DNA from: Candidatus Omnitrophota bacterium
GTDB taxonomy: Bacteria; Hinthialibacterota; Hinthialibacteria; Hinthialibacterales; Hinthialibacteraceae
Length of the DNA stretch: 56,075 nt
Reading direction: 5' to 3'
Assembly (NCBI GenBank): GCA_003598175.1
Contig: QZKN01000189.1
Span: 1-56,075 of the forward strand
Part shown: piece by piece, positions 1 through 9,455 of the stretch
Layout of the letters: each line of letters begins with the position of its first letter
Numbering within the stretch: the stretch's first letter is position 1
Notes under the pieces: generated by a model
The model's input: the letters and a program-made list of their open reading frames with translations, nothing else
Databases searched by the model: none
Told to the model about the DNA's origin: nothing
Translations under genes and position numbers: made by a program

Positions 1-300
1 CATATATCGAATCAAATGGAACGCGGTCCATGGTTCGGGATAACTTTTGTGCTCAAACAGAATGTATAAATGAACATCCGAATCGTCTTTCCGTTTAATT
101 TTGTATAACAGATCGGAAAAATGGTTTTGTAGAGAAGCATCGATAAAGGACTCTTTGCACACTTCCAGTGTTTCAAAATCCAGGTACTCTACCATTTTGT
201 CCGGAAGAATGTTCCGCAAGCAATCTTCCACCACTTCTCGCCGCGAGAAGGTTTCTTTGAAAAACCGATCATGAGGTTGAGAGAGAATTGATGTTGCCAT
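1..300 (-). CDS. Rpn/YhgA-like PD-(D/E)XK nuclease family protein, 3' end outside window
   Basis: An open frame reads from ATG at 298-300 to the window edge, giving 100 residues with no stop. The start of the protein (PHDRFFKETFSRREVVEDCL) has the pattern of the Rpn/YhgA-like 'recombination-promoting nuclease/putative transposase' family, in which the N-terminal part is a PD-(D/E)XK endonuclease fold. Visible catalytic-type residues are the Asp of FSDLLYKI (about residue 68) and the E-x-K of LFEHKSY (about residue 87). Family members act on DNA and promote RecA-independent recombination in E. coli; their biological role is poorly known. No clear Shine-Dalgarno precedes the ATG. The rest of the gene lies left of the window, so full length and integrity cannot be judged. 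It is divergent from the ABC permease gene that follows. Confidence 0.8.
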   Translation of the reverse strand, partial: MATSILSQPHDRFFKETFSRREVVEDCLRNILPDKMVEYLDFETLEVCKESFIDASLQNHFSDLLYKIKRKDDSDVHLYILFEHKSYPEPWTAFHLIRYM

Positions 301-483
301 GATCAATATTCTTGTCTTTTTAATTCGGAGGTTAGTTTATTCAATAGGAGAAATCTGATATCGTTTATCTCAATTTCGCGGCATTCGATCCTGTAAAGAT
401 ATATCATAATTCGGGAAAAGTGAAAAGGGTTACCACGGAATTTGTTTTCACAAATTGTCCGCAATATCTGAAAATAGTCAACC

Positions 484-2148
484 ATGATTGCAAAACTCCG
501 CGTTTTTTATCTCCTGTCGTTACGGCTTCCGTGGATGCAAACACGGAATCGGATGCGGAATCCATCTGCCGATGATATTCTCAAACACCTGATTCTGATT
601 TCGTTTGCGTTCGGCGTCGGCTGGGCGGAATATGCCTTATTTCTACGTTTTTTTGAGTTGCTCGAACGGATTCCAAGCGGGTTTATCCTGGTTTTGCCAA
701 AACTGTTTTCCCTGCTCGGCTCCTTTCTCTTTGCCTTTCTTTCCTATTCAAGCATTTTAACGGCGCTTTCAGCCGTTTATCGGTCGGAAGATGTGGATTA
801 TTTGTTGGCAAAACCGATGCCGAAAAGCGTATTGTTATTTTATAAATGGTGTGATACGGCGGTTCGCAGCAGCATCACCGTCATCCTATTGGCCATTCCG
901 CCCATGATCTCTCTTGGCAGGATCGTCCATCCGCCATTTTCATTTTATCCGGGATACCTTTTTTCCACCCTCTCTCTCGCCGCCGGCGCGGTCAGTTTGG
1001 GAATGCTCATCGCGATGGGATTGATAACGGTCTTTCCGGAAAAACGTATGCACCGGAGTTTGGCGATTATCGGCCTTTGTCTCGTGGCATTGATGATCAC
1101 GGGAATGCGATTTCTTCATCTCGAAACGTTATGGGGAGAGGAAGCGCTTGCCAACCCGTTTCTGGCGTATCTTGCGACCGAGGAGGATGGATATTTACGC
1201 TATTCGCCGGGAATGCTTTTTGCAAAATCCGTGTTGCCTTTTGTTTGGGATTCCGGCGTTGGAACATTGTGGTGGGGAGGAAATGCGCTGATCGGCGTCG
1301 TCTCCATTCTTTGCACACTGTATATCGGAAATAAGATATTTTTCAAGGGGTGGTGCAAGTGCCGTGAACATTCGGACGCTGAAATACGCAATCAGGGAGA
1401 ACAAACGTATTCTGAACGTTCGTTTCATTTTTTGCCGGAAACGCTGACAACGTTGATGCAAAAAGACTGGATCGTTTTGAAACGCGATCCATCCGTTTGG
1501 ACGCAACTGTTCATGATGATTCCTCTCGCCGGAATCTATCTGCTCAACTTGACGTTTCTCCCACTGCAAATCGATGAGTTGTCACGCTTTTTCGTCGTCG
1601 CCAATGTTGGATTGATTGGTTTGATCGTGTCTGCGGTGAGCGCCCGCTTTCTGTTTCCGACCGCTTCTCGCGAGGGAAAATCGATCTGGATTCCATTGAA
1701 ATCCCCTATATCTCCCTGGCGGTTTCTCTGCCAGAAAATCCTGTTCTCAACTCCGCCGATATTACTATTAAGTCTGATTCTCCTTATCCTATCCTGCCAT
1801 ATCATGAACGCATCCTCGGCGTTATTTCAATGGAGTCTGTTTTATGGATTCTGCATGTCGATCATGATTTGTGTATTGGCCGTATCCTTGGGATTTTGTT
1901 TTCCCGCTTTCGAATACCGTCATATAGTGGAAGTCTCGCTGGGCAAAGGCGCGTTTCTCTTCATGATCACGGCGCTGGCGCAAACCGGAAGTTTTGTTTA
2001 TATCGGATTGCGATTGGTATTCACCCATCCGGAAGGTCCGCTCCCCTTTGTGCAATCGTGGTTGATCATCTGGCTTCTCGTCTGGTTCGGAATGACGTGT
2101 TTTTGCGCGGGGTTGGGAACGTATCGATTCGGCAAACTGGAAGTATGA
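484..2148 (+). CDS. ABC-2 type transporter permease (large, orphan)
   Basis: A 554-residue polytopic membrane protein with about a dozen hydrophobic segments. The segment LLAKPMPKSVLLFYKW, after the first membrane block, resembles the conserved cytoplasmic coupling region of large ABC-2 permeases (putative ABC exporter permeases of about 500-570 residues). A second soluble stretch (about residues 290-340, rich in charged residues) separates the N- and C-terminal membrane halves, and KDWIVLKRDPSVW before the second half is also typical of this family. It would form the membrane part of an exporter whose substrate cannot be told. No ATPase gene adjoins it in the window, which is unusual because these permeases normally follow an ATP-binding subunit; the partner may be encoded elsewhere. 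The gene ends 54 bases before the next start on the same strand. Confidence 0.75.
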   Translation: MIAKLRVFYLLSLRLPWMQTRNRMRNPSADDILKHLILISFAFGVGWAEYALFLRFFELLERIPSGFILVLPKLFSLLGSFLFAFLSYSSILTALSAVYRSEDVDYLLAKPMPKSVLLFYKWCDTAVRSSITVILLAIPPMISLGRIVHPPFSFYPGYLFSTLSLAAGAVSLGMLIAMGLITVFPEKRMHRSLAIIGLCLVALMITGMRFLHLETLWGEEALANPFLAYLATEEDGYLRYSPGMLFAKSVLPFVWDSGVGTLWWGGNALIGVVSILCTLYIGNKIFFKGWCKCREHSDAEIRNQGEQTYSERSFHFLPETLTTLMQKDWIVLKRDPSVWTQLFMMIPLAGIYLLNLTFLPLQIDELSRFFVVANVGLIGLIVSAVSARFLFPTASREGKSIWIPLKSPISPWRFLCQKILFSTPPILLLSLILLILSCHIMNASSALFQWSLFYGFCMSIMICVLAVSLGFCFPAFEYRHIVEVSLGKGAFLFMITALAQTGSFVYIGLRLVFTHPEGPLPFVQSWLIIWLLVWFGMTCFCAGLGTYRFGKLEV

Positions 2149-2202
2149 GCGGGACACGGTAAAATGAAATGTTCAAGTCAAACTCTCGAAAAAGGAACGA
2201 TC

Positions 2203-3471
2203 ATGTCGATACACGTTTCGAATTCCCATAGAATTGGTTTCGTTGAATCTATGCTTTTTTTCACGTTCTGTATACTGTATCCGATCTCGGGATTTCCCCA
2301 ATCGGTTGTTCGGTTTGATGGAAATCGATTTCTTGAAGTGAATGATCAACCGATTTTCGTGATCGGCGCATATGATTTGCCGTCTGGCATGACTCTACGC
2401 GAGGGGAAAGCCATGGGATTCAATCTCGTGCGCGCGCCGGCAAAAAAGGAATTTTGGGACGAAGCGCATGAACCCGGACTTTTTGTCTGGCATTCATTCG
2501 GTGTGCGCCTTGATTTCGCTTCCGAAACCAACGCCGACAAGAAAGCATCGATTAAAAGCACTATCGAGACGTTTTCTGCCCATCCCTCGCTGCTGTTTTG
2601 GGAAAGCGTGGATGAGCCGGCATGGACGGATAAAAATCCGGCAAAAGCGAGAACCATGCCGGAAGGATTGGTGGAAGGCTATCGCTATTTGAAATCGCTG
2701 GATGCGAACCATCCGGTCTATCTGAATCACGCCCCGCGAAATATGGTTGAAACGTTGCGGCGCTACAACGACGCCTGCGATATCGTTTGCGCTGATATTT
2801 ATCCAATCGTACCGCGCGGGATGCGAACGACCTATGCCATTACGCCCGACGGACGGCACGGCGACCTGCCGAATCAAACGCCCAGCTGCGTGGGGGAATT
2901 CGTGGACAAGATGAAACGCGTCGCCGATCCCGATCAAGCGGTATTCATCGTATTGCAGGGATTTTCATGGGAAGCTGCATCGCGAAAAGACAATCCGGAC
3001 AAAGCGTTGATCGTTTATCCATCATCTCATGAATCCCGGTTTATGGCCTATAACGCCGTCATTCACGGCGTCAATGGATTATTGTATTGGGGATTGCATT
3101 CGGTTCCACGCGAGCATCCGTTTGTTGATGATTTACGACGTGTCTTGAATGAACTGCAAGCCCTGACTCCCGTTCTGGTAAGCAAAGATACCCTTCCCAA
3201 TCCGAAATTAACCTATCATGAAAGAGGATCCACGATTGCGGCGGGGATCGAAATGCTTTGCATGAAAACCGAGGACGGGATTTACCTCTTGGCCGCCAAT
3301 ACGAGCATCGATCCGGCCGCGGTGGATTTCACGTCCTTGCCGCCGGAACTGAAATCCACCGAACGGTTGAAGGTATTGGGAGAGGATCGCATCGTTGAGA
3401 TTCGCAACGGCACATTTTTCGACGAATTCGAGGGATTGGCGGTGCACGTGTATAGGAATGATAGTCCATGA
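2203..3471 (+). CDS. secreted TIM-barrel glycosidase-like protein
   Basis: I place the start at ATG 2203, preceded by AAAAAGGAACGATC, rather than at the upstream in-frame ATG 2164, which has no good ribosome site. The N-terminus contains a hydrophobic signal-like stretch (MLFFTFCILYPISGFPQ). The mature part begins with VVRFDGNRFLEVNDQPIF, a common opening of clan A glycoside hydrolase-like proteins, and contains LLFWESVDEPAW about 130 residues in, corresponding to the strand-4 acid/base region (NEP in classical enzymes, DEP here). GLLYWGLHS and a C-terminal small beta domain follow. It probably acts on a glycan or glycoside outside the cytoplasm. I cannot assign a GH family or substrate. It lies 54 bases downstream of the ABC permease and could be cotranscribed. 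Confidence 0.6.
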   Translation: MSIHVSNSHRIGFVESMLFFTFCILYPISGFPQSVVRFDGNRFLEVNDQPIFVIGAYDLPSGMTLREGKAMGFNLVRAPAKKEFWDEAHEPGLFVWHSFGVRLDFASETNADKKASIKSTIETFSAHPSLLFWESVDEPAWTDKNPAKARTMPEGLVEGYRYLKSLDANHPVYLNHAPRNMVETLRRYNDACDIVCADIYPIVPRGMRTTYAITPDGRHGDLPNQTPSCVGEFVDKMKRVADPDQAVFIVLQGFSWEAASRKDNPDKALIVYPSSHESRFMAYNAVIHGVNGLLYWGLHSVPREHPFVDDLRRVLNELQALTPVLVSKDTLPNPKLTYHERGSTIAAGIEMLCMKTEDGIYLLAANTSIDPAAVDFTSLPPELKSTERLKVLGEDRIVEIRNGTFFDEFEGLAVHVYRNDSP

Positions 3472-3645
3472 ATCTTTTCTATTATTCAAATCTATATATA
3501 AAATTCTTATATTTAGTTTCACGGATCGGTTTCACCGATTCACGGGCTTCATCAAATAGCATGATTTGTCCAATAAATCCAACTACAATGGAACCAGTCG
3601 TCCGTCGAAAACCGACTGCTGAAAAATCCGGAAAGGTCCGACTCG

Positions 3646-4407
3646 ATGAAAGAACTTCTCGATTTTGCCGTTGAACTGGCCGAAAGGGCGGGCGAAATCA
3701 CGCTAGAATATTTTCGGAAAGACATTCAGGTGGAAATCAAACCGGATCATTCGCCGGTGACCATCGCCGACCGTTTGGCGGAGGAAATGATTCGCCGGGA
3801 AATCGAAAAGCGATTTCCTCAGGATGGCATCCTCGGCGAAGAATTCGGTGAAAAAGCCGGAACCTCCGGTTATCGCTGGATTTTGGATCCGATTGACGGA
3901 ACGAAATCCTTCATCCGCGGCATCGCCATGTACGGCGCCATGATCGCCGTCGAGAAAGACGGAGAAAGCCGGATCGGCGTGATCCGTTTTCCTCCCAGCC
4001 GTGAGACGGTCTCCGCCCTACGTGGACACGGCTGCTTCTGCAACGGGGAACGGTGCAAAGTGTCCGACGTGGATTCGCCGGCGCAAGCGATGATCGTGGC
4101 CAGTTCGTTTAATGATATTATCAAGCATCAAAGCGAAGCCTCGTTGCTCCGTCTTCTTAAAGAAACAGGATTACAACGCACGTGGGGTGATTGTTATGGG
4201 TACTATCTGGTCGCCGACGGCCGGGTGGAAGCGGCCATCGATGCTCGCATGCATGTTTGGGATGTCGCTCCCTTTCTTCCCATCATCGAGGAAGCGGGAG
4301 GCAGAGTGACCGACGTGTATGGAAACGAACCTTCTCTTGCCATGACAAGCATGCTGGCTTCGAATGGGAAAATACACGATACCTTAGTGAGTTTCTTTCG
4401 CGAATAA
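3646..4407 (+). CDS. hisN: inositol monophosphatase-family phosphatase, likely histidinol-phosphatase
   Basis: A 253-residue protein of the Mg2+-dependent inositol monophosphatase superfamily. Metal-binding motifs are complete: GEE at residues 64-66, DPIDGT at 81-86, and W-D near residue 204 (HVWDVAPF). WILDPIDGTKSFIRG and AMYGAMIAVE match the HisN type histidinol-phosphate phosphatase more closely than SuhB or CysQ, but no other his genes are nearby, so the substrate is inferred from sequence resemblance only. The start has an upstream AAAGGT. Length is normal for the family (250-270). The downstream gene is convergent (nagB), with a 49-base gap. Confidence 0.8.
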   Translation: MKELLDFAVELAERAGEITLEYFRKDIQVEIKPDHSPVTIADRLAEEMIRREIEKRFPQDGILGEEFGEKAGTSGYRWILDPIDGTKSFIRGIAMYGAMIAVEKDGESRIGVIRFPPSRETVSALRGHGCFCNGERCKVSDVDSPAQAMIVASSFNDIIKHQSEASLLRLLKETGLQRTWGDCYGYYLVADGRVEAAIDARMHVWDVAPFLPIIEEAGGRVTDVYGNEPSLAMTSMLASNGKIHDTLVSFFRE

Positions 4408-4456
4408 CCGCCCTTTCGCTTTTTTTCTCGCGGATTGTCGGGGCAAACGCCTTGAA

Positions 4457-5263
4457 TCAAAACTCCGGCACTTCCAGATGCTCTTTTTCGATGTCCTTGA
4501 AATATTTGACGGTTCCTACCTTCAATTCCATCGTGGCGTCCTCATCGCAGACGATGATCCCGCGTTTGTGCAGCTGCAGCATGGAAACCGTCCACATATG
4601 ATTGACTCCTTCCTCCACGACTTTTTGCAGCGCTCTCGATTTGTGAATCCCGTTGATGATGATCAGGACTTCCTGGGAATCCATCACGGTTCCCACTCCC
4701 ACGGTCAACGCCAGTTTGGGGACTTTATTGGGATTGTTATCGAAAAATCGGGAATTGGCCACGCGCGTGTTATACGTCAACGTCTTGATGCGTGTTCGAG
4801 ACGTGAGGGAAGAACCCGGTTCGTTGAAAGCAATGTGCCCATCCGGTCCGATTCCCCCCAGAAAAAGATGGATTCCTCCCATCGTTTTCATTTTTTCCTC
4901 GTATTGACGGCATTCCTTTTCCAGGTCCGACGCGTTTCCATCTAGAATATTGATATTCTCCGGCTTAATATCGATGTGGCTGAACAGGTGGTACCACATG
5001 AAATAATGGTAGCTTTGCGGATGCTCCTCGCTCAGTCCCACATATTCGTCCATGTTGAAAGTAACGACGTTTTCGAAAGAAACTTTGCCTTCCTTATACA
5101 GATGAACCAAATGTTGATAGGTTCCTTCCGGCGAAGAACCGGTTGGCAATCCCAACACGAAGGGCCGATTCGCAGTCGGATTGAACTCATTGATTCGCTT
5201 GGCGACATAATAGGCGACCCATTTGCTCAACGCTTCATAATCATCAAGAATGATTATTCTCAT
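4457..5263 (-). CDS. nagB: glucosamine-6-phosphate deaminase
   Basis: A 268-residue cytoplasmic enzyme converting glucosamine 6-phosphate to fructose 6-phosphate and ammonia. The catalytic residues fall at the same numbers as in E. coli NagB: D72 (in FNMDEYVGL), D141, H143 and E148 (GPDGHIAFNEPG). The phosphate-binding GLPTGSSPEGTY segment is at 38-50. Length matches the 266-residue E. coli enzyme. The start is supported by GGAGGAA about ten bases upstream. The adjoining gene in the same orientation encodes a PfkB-type sugar kinase, 165 bases upstream, and a secreted GH20 hexosaminidase lies 9 kb away. Together they suggest catabolism of N-acetylglucosamine-type sugars; no nagA was seen. Confidence 0.95.
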   Translation of the reverse strand: MRIIILDDYEALSKWVAYYVAKRINEFNPTANRPFVLGLPTGSSPEGTYQHLVHLYKEGKVSFENVVTFNMDEYVGLSEEHPQSYHYFMWYHLFSHIDIKPENINILDGNASDLEKECRQYEEKMKTMGGIHLFLGGIGPDGHIAFNEPGSSLTSRTRIKTLTYNTRVANSRFFDNNPNKVPKLALTVGVGTVMDSQEVLIIINGIHKSRALQKVVEEGVNHMWTVSMLQLHKRGIIVCDEDATMELKVGTVKYFKDIEKEHLEVPEF

Positions 5264-5428
5264 TCGGAAAATTCCTCCTTCAAATTATCGTATGTGCTGG
5301 AATCCATATATCGATCGACGTGGTCCGAACGTCAAATCGATTCTATACGATGAACGATAGTGGTTTCCTTGTCAATGGATTGACCGATATTTTTTAAAAT
5401 TCAACGACATATGAAATGCCCCCGAATT

Positions 5429-6352
5429 TCACGAAGGCAAATAATACCGTCCGGATATTCCGCTGGGTTTGTATTCGGCGTACCTCTCGTCAATCACAGT
5501 CACCACGTCTTCCATCGTCCCACAAAACGGACCGGGAGTTTCCATTTTCAAAGAGGTCAGGGCTGCCGCGTAAAGGCAGGCTTGTTCGGGCGAAGTTTTA
5601 AAACGGCAGGAACAATAGGCGGCGAAGCAGGTGTCTCCTCGGCCCGTTCTTCCCGACAAATTTTTCGATGTAAACGGATAACGATATACTTCTAATTTGG
5701 CATAAACCAATACGCCGGAGGGACTGGTCACCATGACTTCATGTGGTCCCCAATCAAACAGAATCCTGGCGGCGGCTTCGGCATCCTTTTCGCCGGTCAG
5801 GATTTCCGCTTCCGCCGCATCCGTTTTGAAAAAGGTGATATACGGAAGGAGGTTTCGTTTTTGCTTCCAATCCTTGAATATCATCTGTCCGTTTTCGTTT
5901 ACTCGTATGAATCCCTGCGCATCGGCGGCGATCCGGCCGTACGGGGATAAGGCCTTGATCAGCCTTGTGGGAAATTCGCCCTTCATCAATCCTCCCAAAT
6001 AAATAATAGTCGCCTCCACACCGTTGGGGATATCACTCAACTTGAACGGATCGGCGACGCTGATGGCCTCGCATGTTCGTTTCTCGCGGTCGGGAGTGAA
6101 ATAGGTATTGCGAATGGAAGTGGTCTGGCGCGATGGTCGATAGACATAGGGGACATCGTGTTTCGAGAAGATTTCCAGCGCGGAACGATCATTTTCATTC
6201 AATTTGGTCAACGCCAGGACGTTGGCGCCGAGACGTTTTGCCGTGATGGCGGAATAAACGACGGCGCCGCCAATAGAAAATTCCCGATTCTCCGGCGTTA
6301 TGTTTTCGTCTTTGGATACATGTCCCATAATTAGTAAATTGTACTTACTCAT
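5429..6352 (-). CDS. PfkB-family carbohydrate kinase
   Basis: A 307-residue ribokinase-like kinase. The N-terminal substrate-side segment contains the paired glycines of FSIGGAVVYSA (residues 26-35). The C-terminal anion-hole and catalytic motif is GRTGRGDTCFAAY, with catalytic D240. KTDAAEAEILTG is the usual NxxE-type region, with D in place of N. It would phosphorylate a sugar or sugar-like alcohol with ATP in the cytoplasm; the substrate is not readable from sequence. It lies upstream of nagB on the same strand with 165 bases between, so cotranscription is possible but not shown. The ATG has only a weak ribosome site. Confidence 0.85.
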   Translation of the reverse strand: MSKYNLLIMGHVSKDENITPENREFSIGGAVVYSAITAKRLGANVLALTKLNENDRSALEIFSKHDVPYVYRPSRQTTSIRNTYFTPDREKRTCEAISVADPFKLSDIPNGVEATIIYLGGLMKGEFPTRLIKALSPYGRIAADAQGFIRVNENGQMIFKDWKQKRNLLPYITFFKTDAAEAEILTGEKDAEAAARILFDWGPHEVMVTSPSGVLVYAKLEVYRYPFTSKNLSGRTGRGDTCFAAYCSCRFKTSPEQACLYAAALTSLKMETPGPFCGTMEDVVTVIDERYAEYKPSGISGRYYLPS

Positions 6353-6438
6353 GGCAGTTTCTCACTTTTTTCGATGATGAGATATCACAAGAATGTCAAC
6401 ACGGTTCCAATCGCAGACACAGATCTCCTGCCAACCCT

Positions 6439-7335
6439 TCACAGGAAACTTTTGGTGCAATGGCTGCAAATTTCGATTTGGTTTTGGTTGGCGGTTTCGT
6501 GATACATACGCATTTTTTTGTATTCGACGCCGTTCCAAATTTCTTTAATGGTCACGCCATCGTTGATATCGCCCAATTTCACTTTTCCGTCAAAATCGAG
6601 GCAGCATAACGCGACATCGCCGTTCCACAAAATCGTAAAGGTCCTCCATATCCGGGAGCACGGTTTGCGCAAGCGTCCGTTATTCGATGCTTCGATGGAT
6701 TGATCTCCCCAATTATGGATTTTGCCGAAGGAATAAGCATCCACGATTCCTTTCAGACGGTTCGCGGTTTTATCCTTGTCCGATGTCGAACAGCAGGCGA
6801 CGATTACTTTCGGGCCGGTTCCGTTGCGGCGATTGCGCAATGCAATAAAATGTTCAATGTTTTCGACAATTTTATCGTATTTCAAACCCACGCGGATGGC
6901 TTCGAATTCTTCTTTGGTACTGCCATCGATGCTGATCTTGATTTCATCGATTCCACTTTCGAGATATTGCGCGGCGCGATCGCCGGAAAGCAGGAATCCG
7001 TTGGAAAACAGTTTGACTTTGGGAATACCTTTGTCCTTCGCATAACGTATGCGGTCGGGCAACCAACGATCAAGCATGGGCTCGCCGAAATTGTGCAAGT
7101 GGATCGCTTTGCAGTGGTTTTCCGCACATTCGTCTATGATCGCGCGATACAACTCCTCCCGCATGACGCCGAGCGGACGCGTCATCCTGTCGCGCGGGCA
7201 GAAGATACATTTCGCGTTGCAGGAATTGGTGGTCTCAATGCGGATCACGGGCGGAAAATCGGAGCGGATCAGGTTGTACAATGCGCCGATCGTTTTGCAG
7301 ATCAACCGATCCGCAATTTTTGTCTTTACATGCAT
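6439..7335 (-). CDS. radical SAM/SPASM domain protein
   Basis: A 298-residue radical SAM protein. The [4Fe-4S] motif is C39-x3-C43-x2-C46 (CNAKCIFC), in the context IRIETTNSCNAKCIFCPR. GEPMLD and KISIDGST are the usual barrel motifs. The C-terminal part has a short SPASM-like cysteine set: C in KPCSRIW, CC in VALCCLDF and C-x2-C in EICSHC near the end. Such proteins often modify peptides or sugars. It is too short, and has too few SPASM cysteines, for a confident call as an anaerobic sulfatase-maturating enzyme, although two Cys-type sulfatases are encoded nearby. It sits between the PfkB kinase and the secreted barrel protein on the same strand. Confidence 0.85.
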   Translation of the reverse strand: MHVKTKIADRLICKTIGALYNLIRSDFPPVIRIETTNSCNAKCIFCPRDRMTRPLGVMREELYRAIIDECAENHCKAIHLHNFGEPMLDRWLPDRIRYAKDKGIPKVKLFSNGFLLSGDRAAQYLESGIDEIKISIDGSTKEEFEAIRVGLKYDKIVENIEHFIALRNRRNGTGPKVIVACCSTSDKDKTANRLKGIVDAYSFGKIHNWGDQSIEASNNGRLRKPCSRIWRTFTILWNGDVALCCLDFDGKVKLGDINDGVTIKEIWNGVEYKKMRMYHETANQNQIEICSHCTKSFL

Positions 7336-7533
7336 CGGTTTTTATGCCAGCTTTCATTATTCATGTTTATCGGTTTGGGACGGCAAGGAAGCTGATTATT
7401 TTTTCAAATTGTTCCAATTATATTTTCCCTGCGCTATGGAAACGGGTTGAACATGGAAGAAGAATTTTTAGAAACGATCCTGTCAGACGATACTGGTTCT
7501 CTTTTTTTCCTGTTCTTTCCCATTATGATTGCA

Positions 7534-9129
7534 TCATTGTATACGTTTGACATGGATGGGGAAGGATTTTCTGGCTTCTGCGCGCACTGCAAGCCCTTGC
7601 CGCAGTTCATCGCCTGATTTCCGGACGGGCTCGTTCTCGCCGATTTTAATTTCGTATTCGACGCCGGATTCGACGACGAACCATTCCGGAAATTGATTGA
7701 TGCGCGGATAGTCCGCCGGTAAATTGAGAAATTCGCGGTGGCGGGGGATATCGAAAATGAGTACACCATTCCAAATCCAATCGCAGTTCAAGGTGACATA
7801 TAATTCACCGTCGTTTTCAACCGCCCCAAACGAGCAATCGGCGCGCCAAGGTTTGATTCGGATCCCCTGCGTTTTCCACAGCGCATACATCAGGGCGGTG
7901 CGGGCATAATTGCCGTCGCCGTGCCAGCCTTCGATAATGCCGTCGTCTCGCTGCTTGTTCAGCATCACGTCGGCGCTGTAATCCACCCACGCGAAAGCGC
8001 TGTCGATGGGAATGCGATTGAGCAGATTCAAACCGCCTTCGATGGCGTCGGCGTAGCCGTCCGAGCCGCCGCCTTCCCACGGATAATCCTTGTATTTTTC
8101 GATATTCGTCAAGACGTTGCGCACGGCCTCGTAAAAACGCGGTTCCTGGTCCAGCTGCGCGACGTTGAGAAAGGCGTTGTAATCGTAACCCCAATTATCG
8201 GATAGAGAGTCTCGTATGATTTCACCGGTTTGCGGATTGACGACTTCGTATACCAATCCGTCTTCGTTCATACCGGTTTCCATGATGCGATCGAGCATTT
8301 TGTGAATGCGTGGACGATAATTGTCTCTGCGTTCGGAATCGGTGTGAGCGGCGAGAAAATAAGCGCCCGCGAGCCCGTCGATCACTTCGCAGCCGTGATC
8401 GTCGAGTTGCAGTCGGTCGCCGTCTGTCGGCAGGTGTTCCTTGAAATAATAATCCGCAATACGAAACGCCCATTCGCGATAACGTTCATCTTTCGTCATC
8501 CAATACAGGCGGCAGAGAATCTGCAATTGTTCGCCATTGACTTCGTGGCTGGTGGACGGGATTTTGCCGAAGGGAGTATCCACCGCCGCGTGTTTCCAGA
8601 TCGATTCGTTGATGCCGAGCATCCGTTGCGACCACGGACTCTCTCCCAGCCATTCGGTCAAGGGAATCAACCCATCTTTGACATATTCCGAGCCGCCGAA
8701 AATCAGACGATTCATGTCGACCTCGGGCAAGCGGAAGGTCTGTGTGGCGAAATCGAAATCATCCGGCAGGTTGTCGACGCGGTTGGTCAGTCGTTGCTCG
8801 GCTTCCAGCATCTGCCGCATGGTGGTGTGGAACAGTTCCGGCTCCAGCATCGCCGTGGTCAGCACCATGAACGGGTAATTGTCCGCGGCGGAATCCTGCG
8901 CGTTCCAAAAGAAGGATTGCGTCAGATTGCGGGGAATCAGGCCGGAGCCGGGATCCCGATGCGCCAGCCAGCCGTGCACGAATCGCACGCAATGCATAAA
9001 GGAGTTTTGGGCTTGTTTGCCGTTGCGTTCGGCAAGAGCAAAAAGGTCTTCATCAGCCGTCGCCGGCAATGGGAACAGCGGCAAGCAAATAACCATGCAT
9101 ATCAATTGTAGGACAATCTGTTTTTTCAT
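7534..9129 (-). CDS. secreted alpha/alpha-barrel (six-hairpin glycosidase-like) protein
   Basis: A 531-residue protein with a signal peptide (MKKQIVLQLICMVICLPLFP, probable cleavage after PATA). The body is rich in helices with repeated aromatic/acidic turns such as FFWNAQDSAADNYPFM, HEVNGEQLQILCRLYWMTKD, LSDNWGYDYNAFL and YADAIEGGLNLLNRIP, the pattern of (alpha/alpha)6 barrels found in unsaturated glucuronyl hydrolases, epimerases and many uncharacterised six-hairpin proteins. A C-terminal beta-rich segment of about 90 residues follows. The substrate is unknown; export and neighbourhood suggest a role in glycan processing. The gene is followed by 198 bases with no gene before the radical SAM start. 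Confidence 0.6.
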   Translation of the reverse strand: MKKQIVLQLICMVICLPLFPLPATADEDLFALAERNGKQAQNSFMHCVRFVHGWLAHRDPGSGLIPRNLTQSFFWNAQDSAADNYPFMVLTTAMLEPELFHTTMRQMLEAEQRLTNRVDNLPDDFDFATQTFRLPEVDMNRLIFGGSEYVKDGLIPLTEWLGESPWSQRMLGINESIWKHAAVDTPFGKIPSTSHEVNGEQLQILCRLYWMTKDERYREWAFRIADYYFKEHLPTDGDRLQLDDHGCEVIDGLAGAYFLAAHTDSERRDNYRPRIHKMLDRIMETGMNEDGLVYEVVNPQTGEIIRDSLSDNWGYDYNAFLNVAQLDQEPRFYEAVRNVLTNIEKYKDYPWEGGGSDGYADAIEGGLNLLNRIPIDSAFAWVDYSADVMLNKQRDDGIIEGWHGDGNYARTALMYALWKTQGIRIKPWRADCSFGAVENDGELYVTLNCDWIWNGVLIFDIPRHREFLNLPADYPRINQFPEWFVVESGVEYEIKIGENEPVRKSGDELRQGLAVRAEARKSFPIHVKRIQ

Positions 9130-9278
9130 GGCGGATACCTCCTCAACGAGATGGTTCGAATGATTATGATTCGGTATTCATTTAAGTTGGACGGAGTGGA
9201 AAAATCAACATGGGGAACAATGCATCGTTGAAAGAAGAAAAATTGCGTCTAAAAGCGCGACTGGATTCCTATCCTTTT

Positions 9279-9324
9279 TATCGTTTCACGATAGGGTAAC
9301 GTTGGAGGACAATTATGATATAAT
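9279..9324 (+). promoter_or_regulatory. candidate extended -10 promoter preceded by a small inverted repeat
   Basis: The 322-base gap 9130-9451 holds an extended -10 element TGATATAAT (9316-9324) without a good -35, and 26 bases before it a perfect inverted repeat TATCGT-TTC-ACGATA (9279-9293). It would drive the tiny frame at 9357 and the membrane protein at 9452. The rest of the gap shows nothing else I can name. Confidence 0.35.
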
Positions 9325-9356
9325 AAAATTCAATTCGTTGATAAGAAAGTGGAATC

Positions 9357-9455
9357 ATGGCCGAAGGATTGAACGTTCGCATTTCCGGGAAATTACACAA
9401 ATTAATCGAACAGCCGTTACTGTGCAGCAGAATAGGTAGAGCCGCCGTGAGATGA
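9357..9455 (+). pseudogene. short frame resembling the N-terminus of a ribbon-helix-helix antitoxin
   Basis: A 32-codon frame whose first 19 residues, MAEGLNVRISGKLHKLIEQ, resemble the opening of ribbon-helix-helix antitoxins (pattern: M-x-E-x-L-N-V-R-x-S-G-x-L). It then runs into unrelated sequence and stops. The stop overlaps the start of the following gene (ATGA at 9452-9455). It could be a remnant or a translationally coupled leader. The resemblance is by eye over a short stretch only. Confidence 0.3.

Noticed and set aside
303..485. A 60-codon frame just upstream of the Rpn-like gene, minus strand
   Set aside because: No ribosome site, no recognisable motif, AT-rich intergenic sequence; probably chance.
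6439..7335. Radical SAM protein as the anaerobic sulfatase-maturating enzyme
   Set aside because: About 100 residues shorter than that enzyme, with a reduced SPASM cysteine set.
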